Part shown: piece by piece, positions 43,501-51,409 of the stretch
How positions within the stretch are numbered: position 1 is the stretch's first letter
Layout: each line of letters starts with the position of its first letter
DNA from: Bifidobacterium crudilactis
GTDB taxonomy: Bacteria > Actinomycetota > Actinomycetes > Actinomycetales > Bifidobacteriaceae
Length of the DNA stretch: 64,000 nt
Assembly: GCF_000738005.1 (NCBI RefSeq)
Contig: NZ_JHAL01000002.1
Coordinates: 1,577,857 to 1,641,856 of the forward strand
Reading direction: 5' to 3'
The notes under the pieces: model-generated
Seen by the model: only the letters and a program-made list of their open reading frames with translations
What the model was told of the DNA's origin: nothing
Database searches by the model: none
Made by a program: the position numbers and the translations under genes

Positions 43501-45733
43501 AGTCATCCTCCGTCGGCGTTCCCGAGATGGTGGTTTTGGTGGTGAAGGAGTTGAAGAAGAATATGTCAGTCTGGGTGATCTCTGCGGCGATATAGGGTTC
43601 GGATTCGAGCGAGTCCGTCGTCTGCGAGCTCTCCACGGTTGTTCCGTCCACTGCGAGCGATGGCTTGTTCTCGCTGTTCGTGCCGGTACCTCTCAGCGTC
43701 ACTTTGCCACGGAGGAACTGGCCGTCCTTGACGTTCAGACGTACGGATGCATCCGTGTAATCGGCGCCGACAATCGTCTTCTGACCGCTGTTCTGCACGG
43801 GGTTGATGCCGTCCGAAAACTCAAGATAGTATTCGATGGCCTTCACACGGATAAGGTCGATGTTGTTCTCCGTGTATCCGTAGAGGTCACTTCCGGCCGT
43901 TTTCGTGAGGTTGTGGGCGACATACTCCGTCTCCCCCGCATGCCTGGTGTACAAGGTCACCCGGTTGACAGCCGACGATGACGTGATTTCAAAGGAGTAC
44001 TTCACGTCCTGGTCCGTGGTGAAGCTGGTCGGTGTGTTATCAACCACACTCGCCACCGATGCCGAGGACGGGAACAGGTAGGCCGTCGCGCGAATATCGT
44101 CGCTTTGCAGGGAGCCCGGAGTGGGCGCCTGGTCGCTTCTGACGATTTTCGTTTCGCTTTCCCCGGCTGAATACACATACTGCAGGGAGTGCGTATCGCC
44201 TGTGAGATTCTTCGAGGTGTTCGCAGGGTAGTTCGCGCTCGACACCAAGGTCTTCGTCTTCGTCTCGATTTTCAACCCGCGAGCGGAGTTGTTCGCCATG
44301 CCACCGGACTGGATTTCAAAAAGGTCGGTGCCCATGGTGAGTGCATGGTCGCCGTCAAGACCGAAAGCCTGGTTGAAATCGGTATCGGTCAACGCGTCGT
44401 TCGGCCCGTTCTTGATCCAGAACACCACGGATTTGCCTGCGGGGATGGTGATGCCGCCTTGTTTCGCCGGCCATTCCACATCACCGGAATCCCCTTGATC
44501 CGGGTAGTTGTAGTAGAGGGTGTAGTTGTCCGAGTAGTCGATCTTCTTGTTGGAGATGTTGGTGACCTCGATGAACTCGAAGCCATCGGAACCGCCCACG
44601 TTCTTCGTGTCCGGCATGATTTCCGTGATGACCAGCGGCACGGTCGCCTTACCGTAATTGTTCTGTTCCTGGGGTGTCAAGGCGATCGACGTACCTGCGC
44701 CGACGGTGCGCACCCCGTCGGTATCCGTCGCCACGAATTCATATTCCACGCTGGTTTTCCCGATGAGGGTTCCGGCGGGAATGGCGAAGGACCACACATC
44801 CGAGTTCTGCGTTCCGTCGAATGAGGAATCGCTGAAGTCGGTATCCACATTGCTTTTCGTGAAGAGACGCACGGAGGCGATATTCGACAGTCCGTCCGAG
44901 GAACTTACCTTGGCTTTGAGATTGATGACCTGGTTGTCCTTCGCGTCGCTGTTGACGTCCGACACGTCGGTCACCGTGACGGTGCGACTGCTGACTTGCG
45001 GCCAGCTCGCGGGAATCTGACCGGCCAGCAGTGTGCCCGGCGTGGCGGCGTTGCCGCTCGACAGCGTACCCACGCCTCGTGCGTCATAGGCATAGTTCAG
45101 CGTGGTATCGGTGTCTCCGCTGCTGTTGTATTTCACCGTATTGCTTGCCTGCGTCGATTTCTGAGTGAGTACCAGACTTCTCGCGGAACCGTTGGCCATG
45201 CCGGCGCCCTTGGCGATGGTGAAGAGATTCGCCCCCATGGTGAAATGAGGAAGGCTTGAGGTCCTAGCCTGCCAGAAGTTGCTGAAATCCTCGGCTGTCG
45301 TCAGACGTGGAGTGATGCCCTCCATGCTGGCGAAAGAGTAATTGTCCCAAAGCACGATCGTGCCGTGCGCCGGAATCTGCACATCTTTTGCCGCATCCTG
45401 CGCGGCCGCGTCAAACGCTTCCGGGGTCCAATCCACATTGTTGTAACGCAAGCTCAAATCGCTGATGTTGACGGCTTTGTCACTCACATTGCTTAATTCG
45501 ATGTATTCGCCGATATTGACCTGTACGTCTTTGTCGGTTGCGTCCTTGTACGTTCCGTTGCTCGTTTTGACAGCCAGCTCGGTAATCACCACCGGCATTC
45601 CACCTGTAATTTCCGCATCAGCGTTGGTGGCGGCCTGAGCTTGGACGGTGACCAATCCAACTGCGATCGTCATGCTCGCCGTGAGCAGCACGGCTGCCGC
45701 ACGACCCATGATGCTTCCCAGTTTCGTATTCAT
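40514..45733 (-). CDS. Giant wall-anchored lamin-tail / metallophosphoesterase protein
   Basis: 1739 residues. A signal peptide ends near AQAATNA. Two lamin-tail (LTD) domains follow (about residues 45-185, beginning VVITELAV, and about 364-520, beginning VVITEIMP-like LVITEIMPD). The middle is built of beta-rich modules. A calcineurin-type metallophosphoesterase lies at about 1258-1480 (SDTQYY, HTGDIVDN, GNHDVDH, SGHYHS). A Gly/Asn-rich stretch precedes LARTG (near residue 1707), a helix and a basic tail, a sortase signal of the LAxTG kind. GAAGGGAA precedes the ATG at 45733. It should hydrolyse phosphate esters or nucleotides at the cell surface. Confidence 0.88.
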   Translation of the reverse strand: MNTKLGSIMGRAAAVLLTASMTIAVGLVTVQAQAATNADAEITGGMPVVITELAVKTSNGTYKDATDKDVQVNIGEYIELSNVSDKAVNISDLSLRYNNVDWTPEAFDAAAQDAAKDVQIPAHGTIVLWDNYSFASMEGITPRLTTAEDFSNFWQARTSSLPHFTMGANLFTIAKGAGMANGSARSLVLTQKSTQASNTVKYNSSGDTDTTLNYAYDARGVGTLSSGNAATPGTLLAGQIPASWPQVSSRTVTVTDVSDVNSDAKDNQVINLKAKVSSSDGLSNIASVRLFTKSNVDTDFSDSSFDGTQNSDVWSFAIPAGTLIGKTSVEYEFVATDTDGVRTVGAGTSIALTPQEQNNYGKATVPLVITEIMPDTKNVGGSDGFEFIEVTNISNKKIDYSDNYTLYYNYPDQGDSGDVEWPAKQGGITIPAGKSVVFWIKNGPNDALTDTDFNQAFGLDGDHALTMGTDLFEIQSGGMANNSARGLKIETKTKTLVSSANYPANTSKNLTGDTHSLQYVYSAGESETKIVRSDQAPTPGSLQSDDIRATAYLFPSSASVASVVDNTPTSFTTDQDVKYSFEITSSSAVNRVTLYTRHAGETEYVAHNLTKTAGSDLYGYTENNIDLIRVKAIEYYLEFSDGINPVQNSGQKTIVGADYTDASVRLNVKDGQFLRGKVTLRGTGTNSENKPSLAVDGTTVESSQTTDSLESEPYIAAEITQTDIFFFNSFTTKTTISGTPTEDDWKNNVIGSFDDGTYGDTQTVSFPVPLEQIHDNTLSLYMNAGTKSSATDILDAAGTVNSENADNYLASNIRLVLPDGTHLKVSKAVAGVSPGTEGTITEKDVTAEVADSTKQIKIGDSSGQYEYIRLDFTIDNSSVTSRQYLWDTTTAHDGEHTVTAKSQDGDATAKVVVDNTKPTIEPAITAQGGDSNVLRGSMVIDATAKDATSGIPSAGESGALSATLSDGEGEAKNITLPYDTASAKLSAGLHTVTFSVADKAGNQSTKKVSFTTYAENPSILSLDSTAGTSKLDPTLSVTAKGNPDDALNVEFYAGEEFKPGNQQQVKVATGTTTQSGLADGANSEQLADGDAAKLQESNDGKVVETTAANSGFPFQSFTVTVPAQYEQDADAATTLRWNGSAQAGADIYAFVKNTATGVWDRVARVSADGDGNASISQRVANADHVQDGRMTVVVQNGAGYASGNLTENDTENTNPEGLQSPVSDSTSTINGADGNPVVTMNDDAISQEDTARSDYDFTFAWESDTQYYNANYDNDGYYQHQANIHDWLLKTRNAMNIQYLFHTGDIVDNAEIPEQWERADEQYKKLDDAKFPYGVLAGNHDVDHKSEDYVNYSKHFGASRYSSNPWYGGSLKDNRGHYDLISAGGIDFIVVSVGWGVEDDEIDWMNQVLAQYPDRVAILNFHEYLLASGGLGLVPQDIYKRVVVPNDNVKMVFSGHYHSAQKTVSRIDSDGDGKADRNVLNLLFDYQAMDEGGMGFLRLMHVNTKNATMEVRTYSPSIQKYGSQTVASSSFTPSDEQFTVDLKELGVQPQTADSSAKRLATDAFAADLQGSTLIASAKAVSASGSAEQQRVGLVRGLSDGVKSLSEGNADALTATVTWKNASAGTHGWYAVVTNQYGGSTTTAVSYVTAAGKTADVEPGGGAGAGGNGANGGNGTSGADGINGIDNTSGADAQEKARKSVTVVRGDLARTGVNAAFLAIAVAVLAALGVGLRWLKAVKR

Positions 45734-46218
45734 GCGATTCCCTTCGCGTCTCTGCAAATTCTCCTCGGCACAAAGGGACTCTTGCCTGCTGCACACTCAC
45801 CTAGCCGGGTAATCGGCTCGTCGATTTCTCGGACAACGGCTTCCTCACCCTGTGGTGTTTTCCGATCAGCAGACACTCAACCCAATGAACCGAATTCACC
45901 ATATGGGAAGCACAGCGGTCACACGTCACGGATATGACAGATTTCATCTGATGTTGGTGCCTCTTCACGCCGAATTCATCTGCCATTCATCCTAGAATTC
46001 CTAGTGTTTCTAGGGAACTGCCGCGGCGTCCCCTTCTCCACGGTCACGATGGACTCTGCGAATCGTCCCCTCCAGCCGAATTCCACGATGGCGCCAATCA
46101 CTCCGGGTTTCGGCAGCAGAATCCTCGGTATACTTGGTACCACGACGGTTGGGGCACCCTCATGAAGGACAGCAGGCAACGCTCCCGAACATCCCGACGA
46201 TTCAAAGGAGAATCACAC
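45734..46218. other. 485-bp divergent promoter region
   Basis: No gene is convincing. Three CTAG tetramers fall at exact nine-base spacing (45992, 46001, 46010) and lie within the inverted pair CCTAGAA/TTCTAGG. TATACT at 46129-46134 is a plausible -10 for the dehydrogenase gene. A plus-strand frame from 46162 reads into it but the strong ribosome site favours the ATG at 46219. Confidence 0.45.
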
Positions 46219-47304
46219 ATGCGAAAAGTACTCTGCTCACCTGGAAGCTATATACAGCAGGAGGATGCGCTCTCCACGCTTGCACGGGAATATGAGGGCA
46301 TCGGCAGCACCGGAGCCTATCTGCTCGTTGACCCCTTCATCGACAAGCACTATCACGAGAACATCGTCTCCAGCTTCGACCGTTCAGGAACGAACTACCG
46401 CATCGAGATATTCGGCGGGGAATGCTCCACGGAAGAGATTGACAAGCACCAAACCCAGTCCGAGGGATACGACACGCTTATCGGCATCGGCGGCGGTAAG
46501 ACGCTGGACACGGCCAAGGCTTCGGCCCACTTCGCCGGAAAAGCGGTGATGATCGTACCGACCGCCGCCTCTTCGGATGCTCCCTGTTCGCGACTTTCCG
46601 TGGTCTACACGCCGGATGGCACCTTCGACCACTATCTGCCTCTGCCCAAGAACCCCGAAGCGGTCATCATGGACACCGAACTCATCGCCAAGGCACCGGT
46701 GAGATTCCTCGTTTCCGGCCTGGGAGACGCTTTCGCCACGTATTACGAGGCTGCGGCCTGCGTGCAGTCGAATGCGCTCACCATGGCAGGCGGGCATGCG
46801 ACCAACGCCGCCTTCACTCTGGCGCAGCTCTGCCACGACACTCTGCTCGCCGATGGCGTGAAGGCCGTTGCCGCCGCACGGAAAGGCGTCAGGACCCCCG
46901 CTTTGGAGAACATCATCGAAGCGAACACACTGCTGAGCGGATTGGGCTTCGAAAGCTCCGGACTTGCCGCCGCTCACGCCATCCATAACGGTCTGACGGC
47001 ATTGGAAGGCACCCATGCGATGCTGCACGGCGAAAAAGTGGCCTTTGGCACTTTGGCTCAGATGGTTCTGGAAAACAGCGATGTCGAGGAACTTCGAGAA
47101 GTCTACGGATTCTTCCGCGAGGTGGGTCTTCCCGTTTCCCTGGAGGATATCGGCGTAGCCGAAGCCAGCGATGAGGACCTGCTGAAAGTCGGCGAGCTGG
47201 CCTGCGATGACGCGGACACCATGGGAAACATGCCCTTCGATGTGACGCCTGCCGATGTCGCCTCCGCCCTGCGAGCAGCGGATGAGCTCGGGCGCAAGCT
47301 GTAA
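46219..47304 (+). CDS. gldA: Glycerol dehydrogenase (iron/zinc alcohol dehydrogenase family)
   Basis: 361 residues. NAD-dependent oxidation of glycerol to dihydroxyacetone, or the reverse. GIGGGKTLDTAKA is the NAD-binding signature, PTAASSDAPCS the substrate loop, and the metal ligands are Asp in SGLGDAFATYYEA and His in AAHAIHNG and MLHGEKVA. AAAGGAGAA lies seven bases before the ATG. It is a single gene followed by a strong terminator. Confidence 0.93.
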   Translation: MRKVLCSPGSYIQQEDALSTLAREYEGIGSTGAYLLVDPFIDKHYHENIVSSFDRSGTNYRIEIFGGECSTEEIDKHQTQSEGYDTLIGIGGGKTLDTAKASAHFAGKAVMIVPTAASSDAPCSRLSVVYTPDGTFDHYLPLPKNPEAVIMDTELIAKAPVRFLVSGLGDAFATYYEAAACVQSNALTMAGGHATNAAFTLAQLCHDTLLADGVKAVAAARKGVRTPALENIIEANTLLSGLGFESSGLAAAHAIHNGLTALEGTHAMLHGEKVAFGTLAQMVLENSDVEELREVYGFFREVGLPVSLEDIGVAEASDEDLLKVGELACDDADTMGNMPFDVTPADVASALRAADELGRKL

Positions 47305-47333
47305 CTGACGCTCGCATGCCGACACTCGCGTCC

Positions 47334-47380
47334 CGGCGACGGCTGTTCGTCCGAGCAGTCCGGACGAACAGCCGTCGCCG
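47334..47380. terminator. Perfect 20-bp GC-rich hairpin
   Basis: Arms 47334-47353 and 47361-47380 are exact complements with a seven-base loop. It lies between the convergent dehydrogenase and RpiR genes and should end both transcripts. Confidence 0.85.
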
Positions 47381-47408
47381 CCCACGTCGATTGCACGTCA
47401 CCTCGGCG

Positions 47409-48461
47409 TCATGATTTTTTCCTGGAGTAGACCTCGAAAAAGTTCAGCAAACGTTCCTGTTCCTCAAGATGAGCGCGGGTGCTGTCTATATCGACAACCG
47501 CCACATCATTGGCCAGCGCCTGAACAATCGAGACCAGAGCTGTCATGGACGAAAGCACGGCGTCACTGTCGGTGTTCGCCAGCAACACATCATCGGCGAG
47601 CTCACCCAGAGGACCAAGCACCTCATCGGTGATGGCGATGACCGGCACACTGTGTTCTCTGGCCCATCTGGCGACCTTCACCGTGTCATTGCTGCAGGGC
47701 CGCGTCGCGATGGCGACCACGCAATCCCCGGAACCGAGATCGCGCAGCGCGTCGACATGCGAGACCCCGCCTGCAGAGAGTTCGCGCACTTCAGAGCGCA
47801 CCAGCGCGAGAAGATACGCCATCATCGATGCCACCGGCTGGGACTGTCTCAGACCCATTACACAGACATGCTCCGCGGAACTGAGCAACGTCACCGCCTT
47901 GCACCACAGAGTCTCGTCGATTCTCGCGAAGCTGGAGGCGATTGCCGCGCCGTCCTGAGCGGCAAGGGCATCGCGTCGGGACTGGGATTCGCCATCTCTT
48001 TCCCCTCCGGCGCCACCGAGACCAGCGTTTCCTGAGGATGCCTTGCCATCGGCGTGGGTGAAACGCCACAGCATGCCGGCATGATTGCGCGCCAACGCCC
48101 TGCATACGCTTCGGAGCTCCGCATATCCTTTGAGTTCCAACGCCAGTGCGAATCGAGCGATTGTGGACTCATTGACATTCAGGTCGGCAGCCAAGGCATG
48201 AATAGTCGACATGGCGACCCTTTCGGGATTGTCCAGGACCACGGATGCGAGCGCCTGCTGAGATGGCGTCAGCGGCAAACGCCGCAGATTCCTTTCAAAG
48301 GTTTCCAAAGCGGCGGCCGTCCACTCTCCTTTGTCTTCGAGACCGCCCTCCGCAGCGCTGCTCGGCCGCGCGGCCGAAGCATCTGGATGAGGTCCGGCAA
48401 CAGAGTCGGCGGCGGGATTCGACCCTGTCTGCGTGTCCTTGTGGAGTGTCTTCTGCTTCAT
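47409..48461 (-). CDS. MurR/RpiR family transcription regulator (HTH + SIS)
   Basis: 350 residues. After a low-complexity N-terminal 45 residues comes an HTH_6 domain (LTPSQQALASVVLDNPERVAMSTIHALAADL and later STIARFALALELKGY), then a SIS sugar-phosphate binding domain from about residue 190 (HVCVMGLRQSQPVASM; DCVVAIATRP). Such proteins sense sugar phosphates. A Gly-rich linker separates the domains. The start overlaps the aminotransferase stop by four bases (ATGA), so the two are coupled and the regulator probably controls that operon. Confidence 0.9.
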   Translation of the reverse strand: MKQKTLHKDTQTGSNPAADSVAGPHPDASAARPSSAAEGGLEDKGEWTAAALETFERNLRRLPLTPSQQALASVVLDNPERVAMSTIHALAADLNVNESTIARFALALELKGYAELRSVCRALARNHAGMLWRFTHADGKASSGNAGLGGAGGERDGESQSRRDALAAQDGAAIASSFARIDETLWCKAVTLLSSAEHVCVMGLRQSQPVASMMAYLLALVRSEVRELSAGGVSHVDALRDLGSGDCVVAIATRPCSNDTVKVARWAREHSVPVIAITDEVLGPLGELADDVLLANTDSDAVLSSMTALVSIVQALANDVAVVDIDSTRAHLEEQERLLNFFEVYSRKKS

Positions 48462-49708
48462 CTATTCGATGGTACGCCGACAAACACCTCGCTGACTCGT
48501 TCCAATCCGGCTTTGACGCTCGGCGCCTGCAGCGGATCGGCCATACTTAATGTCGCAAATCGTGCTTCGTCATCCGCGCCGTACATCATCGAAGTCACCA
48601 CACGCAGACCCATGCGTTCGGGAAGGTCACCGAAGGCACTGCCCGGCAGCACTGCGATACCGAAACGTTCGAACAATGCGCGGCTGAGGGAATCATCATC
48701 GCCGACGCCAAGTTCTCGCGCGAATTGCGAACCCTGGAAGGTCGGATACAGGTAGAAGGCACCCGACGGCTCGCGACATTCGGCTCCCGCAGCGACCATG
48801 ATGCCGTGAACCTCCTGGGAGACCTGCTGGTGCAGATGCCGACTTGCCCGTACCCAATCGAGGACGTCGGAGGGCTCGCTGAAGCAATACTCTGCCACCC
48901 CTTCGAGGAATATCGGCATGCCGGACCATATCTCCGAGGCAGTGCCGACTACCTCTTCCATCACCGTCTCACCCAAGACGCTCCGAGGGAAAAGCGCCGC
49001 CCCGATTCTCCAACCACCGAGGGCCATCGACTTGGAAAGCCCCGTAGTAACGAATGTCCGTTCCGGTGCCAGTTCAGCCGGACTGGTGAAGTGAATCTGG
49101 TCATAGGCGAGATCGCGATAGATTTCGTCGGAGATGATGGCCAGATCCTGTTCTCTGGCTATCGCCACCAGCCTTTCGACGATCTCAAGGCCGGCAACCG
49201 TACCACTGGGGTTATCGGGAGAGGTCAGCAGCATCGCCGTAGGGTGGCGACCGTCTCTACGAGCGGTCTCAAGCGCCGACACCAGAAGCTCGGGATCGGG
49301 AACCCCTCCCGCACTATCAGGAGCATCCACCCATATGCACTGCTTGTTGAGCATATGGCTTTGGGCGGCATAGGTTACCCATGAGGGCCGAGACAAGACG
49401 ATATCGCCTTTGATGGCCTGCAGGAGCGCGAAAAGTAAGGCCTTGCTACCGGGAGCCATAAGGCAGTGCGCGGCATCGGCGGGAATTCCTCGCCTGGTGA
49501 AATACCCGGACATGGCGTTGCGAACCGCTGCCGACCCTTGCACGGCGGGATAGGCGTTTTTTGCCGAGTCCCGGGACAGTATTGTTCGCAACTCGGGAAG
49601 CACCGGCAACCCGGCCTCGCCGAAACCGAGATTGATGACGGAACGCCCTTGCGCCACGGCCCGCTGCATCATTTCATTCATTACCAGTGTCGCCGATTTC
49701 GCAACCAT
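48458..49708 (-). CDS. PLP-dependent aminotransferase, class I/II
   Basis: 416 residues of fold type I. The PLP lysine is in TTGLSKSMALGGWRIG, SPDNPSGT holds the conserved asparagine, and SDEIYRDLAY the PLP aspartate and tyrosine; the C-terminal GLRVV contains the carboxylate-binding arginine. The amino donor and acceptor cannot be told. ATG at 49708 follows GAGGGTGAGG. Overlap with an RpiR regulator is unusual for a plain amino acid aminotransferase and hints at amino-sugar or peptidoglycan-linked metabolism. Confidence 0.88.
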   Translation of the reverse strand: MVAKSATLVMNEMMQRAVAQGRSVINLGFGEAGLPVLPELRTILSRDSAKNAYPAVQGSAAVRNAMSGYFTRRGIPADAAHCLMAPGSKALLFALLQAIKGDIVLSRPSWVTYAAQSHMLNKQCIWVDAPDSAGGVPDPELLVSALETARRDGRHPTAMLLTSPDNPSGTVAGLEIVERLVAIAREQDLAIISDEIYRDLAYDQIHFTSPAELAPERTFVTTGLSKSMALGGWRIGAALFPRSVLGETVMEEVVGTASEIWSGMPIFLEGVAEYCFSEPSDVLDWVRASRHLHQQVSQEVHGIMVAAGAECREPSGAFYLYPTFQGSQFARELGVGDDDSLSRALFERFGIAVLPGSAFGDLPERMGLRVVTSMMYGADDEARFATLSMADPLQAPSVKAGLERVSEVFVGVPSNR

Positions 49709-50016
49709 GTGAATCCTCACCCTCGTTATGTAGCCCTGAAAGGTGCATCGCCGCGGCTTTCGCATTCCGAAGTACCGGGAAGCCTAACTTGCGCACGATG
49801 CATGCGTTCCACACAATACACCACTTTGCACATTTTTTTATTCATAGAAATTCATTAATGCATTATTTACAATTCATTTTTATACTTTTCGAAGCCGCAC
49901 AGCTCGGACCGATTGTTCTCGTGCTCCACATACCGGGGCGATAACGAGATAAGGGTCGTGCCTGAAGGCTCAGACCGCACCATGCGGCCACAGAACACGG
50001 GAATCGGGAGACACCA
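49709..50016. promoter_or_regulatory. 308-bp divergent promoter region with AT-rich block
   Basis: A markedly AT-rich block at about 49830-49890 contains TATACT (49881-49886), a good -10 for the binding-protein gene on the plus strand; no clear -35 is seen at the right distance. Nothing coding is convincing. Confidence 0.4.
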
Positions 50017-50880
50017 TTGAAGAACAGCACCAAAATCATTGCCATGGCCGCAGCGGCACTCATGCTTGCACCCTTGGCCGGCTGCGGAAGCACATCCTCA
50101 AGCACCGCCTCGAACCACACCATCAACATCGGCATCAAGTTTGACCAACCCGGCCTCGGATACAAAGACGGGGACAAGTACACCGGCTTCGATGTCAGCG
50201 TGGCCGAATACGTGGCCAAAGAACTCGGATATTCCGCGAATGAGATCGTATGGAAGGAAGCACCTTCCAAACAGCGCGAAACCCTGCTCGAAAACGGCGA
50301 TGTCGATCTGGTCTTCGCCACATACTCCATCACCGACGACAGAAAGAAGGTCGTCGACTTCGGCGGCCCCTACTTCGTCGCCGGCCAGGATCTGCTGATT
50401 CGCTCAAACGACAAGTCCATAACCGGGCCGGACTCACTCGACGGGAAGAAACTGTGCTCGGTCACCGGATCCACTTCGGCCCAGGTCATCAAGGATCATT
50501 ACGCCAACAAGGTGCAGCTGATGGAGCAAAGCGGTTTCGCGGAGTGCACCACGGCGCTGATTTCGGGAACGGTGGATGCCGTGACCACCGATGACATCAT
50601 CCTTGCCGGTCTCGCGGCCGCCAAAGGTGACGGACAACTGAAAGTCGTGGGCAAACCCTTCTCACAGGAACGTTACGGCGTGGGCATTCCCAAGGGAAAG
50701 ACCGAAACCGTGAAGAAAGTCAATGCGGCACTGAAGAAAATGGTTGACGACGGCTCATGGAAAAAAGCCCTCGACGAGGCCACCAAAGGCACGGGATACA
50801 CTCCGGACGCCAAGTACAATCCACCCACGGTGTTCGACGCGGCCAGCTCGACCTACGATTTCAAAACATCGCTGAACTAG
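50017..50880 (+). CDS. Amino-acid ABC transporter substrate-binding lipoprotein (family 3), orphan
   Basis: 287 residues. Signal peptide with lipobox LAGCGS, so lipid-anchored outside the cell. INIGIKFDQPGLGYKDGDKYTGFDVSVA and ETLLENGDVDLVFATYSIT are typical of glutamate/aspartate binding proteins of the GluB type; the two cysteines CSVTGS and ECTTAL also occur in that group. The start is TTG behind GGGAG. No permease or ATPase gene follows; a tRNA gene is next, so it must serve a transporter encoded elsewhere. Confidence 0.9.
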   Translation: MKNSTKIIAMAAAALMLAPLAGCGSTSSSTASNHTINIGIKFDQPGLGYKDGDKYTGFDVSVAEYVAKELGYSANEIVWKEAPSKQRETLLENGDVDLVFATYSITDDRKKVVDFGGPYFVAGQDLLIRSNDKSITGPDSLDGKKLCSVTGSTSAQVIKDHYANKVQLMEQSGFAECTTALISGTVDAVTTDDIILAGLAAAKGDGQLKVVGKPFSQERYGVGIPKGKTETVKKVNAALKKMVDDGSWKKALDEATKGTGYTPDAKYNPPTVFDAASSTYDFKTSLN

Positions 50881-51007
50881 CCGACGAATCGCCGCCTGGA
50901 CACACACACGCCGACACATTGAGCATTCATCCGTGACTCGTGGTAGCCTATTTAGGTTGCATGGTTCGCGGCATGGATGTTCACGCTTCCATCCAAGGCT
51001 CATGCAT

Positions 51008-51092
51008 GGAGGATTCGCCTAGTGGTCTATGGCGCACGCTTGGAAAGCGTGTTGGTGTAACAGCCTCACGAGTTCGAATCTCGTATCCTCCG
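51008..51092 (+). tRNA. tRNA-Ser (anticodon GGA)
   Basis: 85 bases. The acceptor stem GGAGGAT pairs with ATCCTCC, discriminator G. The anticodon stem CACGC/GCGTG encloses loop TTGGAAA with anticodon GGA at 51042-51044. A long variable arm follows, as in serine tRNAs, and the T loop reads GTTCGAATC. CCA is not encoded. Confidence 0.95.
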
Positions 51093-51217
51093 CAAGTACC
51101 CTTGATTTCGTTGCAATTCCAACGTTTTCCAGGGTTTTCTTTTCTTGTTTACTCCCTCGAATGCATTATTCCCGTGTATTGTGTTTGGCTTGTTCGGCAT
51201 ACAAGGCACCAATAGGA

Positions 51218-51283
51218 TACCTGCATCAACAGGACAGCATTTCGAGAAATTTCCACCATATTGCTGTCCTGTTGGTGCAGGTA
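51218..51283 (+). repeat. Palindromic element, family A copy 2
   Basis: Arms 51218-51239 and 51262-51283 pair at all 22 positions, one of them a wobble; the loop is TTTCGAGAAATTTCCACCATAT. Several arm positions differ from copy 1 but the partner base changed too. It lies about 125 bp past the tRNA gene, in the convergent gap before the GH31 gene. Confidence 0.8.
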
Positions 51284-51339
51284 CATATCTCACGGTCACA
51301 GCGAACCTCCACACACGAATCACGGCTCGGCGAAAGCGA

Positions 51340-51374
51340 GTGAGGGCGGCCGCCGTCCAGCGGTCCGCCCTCAC
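51340..51374. terminator. GC-rich hairpin downstream of the GH31 gene
   Basis: GTGAGGGCGG (51340-51349) pairs with CCGCCCTCAC (51365-51374), with a further inner CCGC/GCGG pair. It is 35 bp past the GH31 stop. Confidence 0.7.
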
Positions 51375-51409
51375 CTTCATTGCCTGATAAGCCAGTTACA
51401 TCAACGTAT

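Noticed and set aside
46384..47385. Long minus-strand frame opposite gldA
   Set aside because: Antisense shadow of a clear glycerol dehydrogenase.
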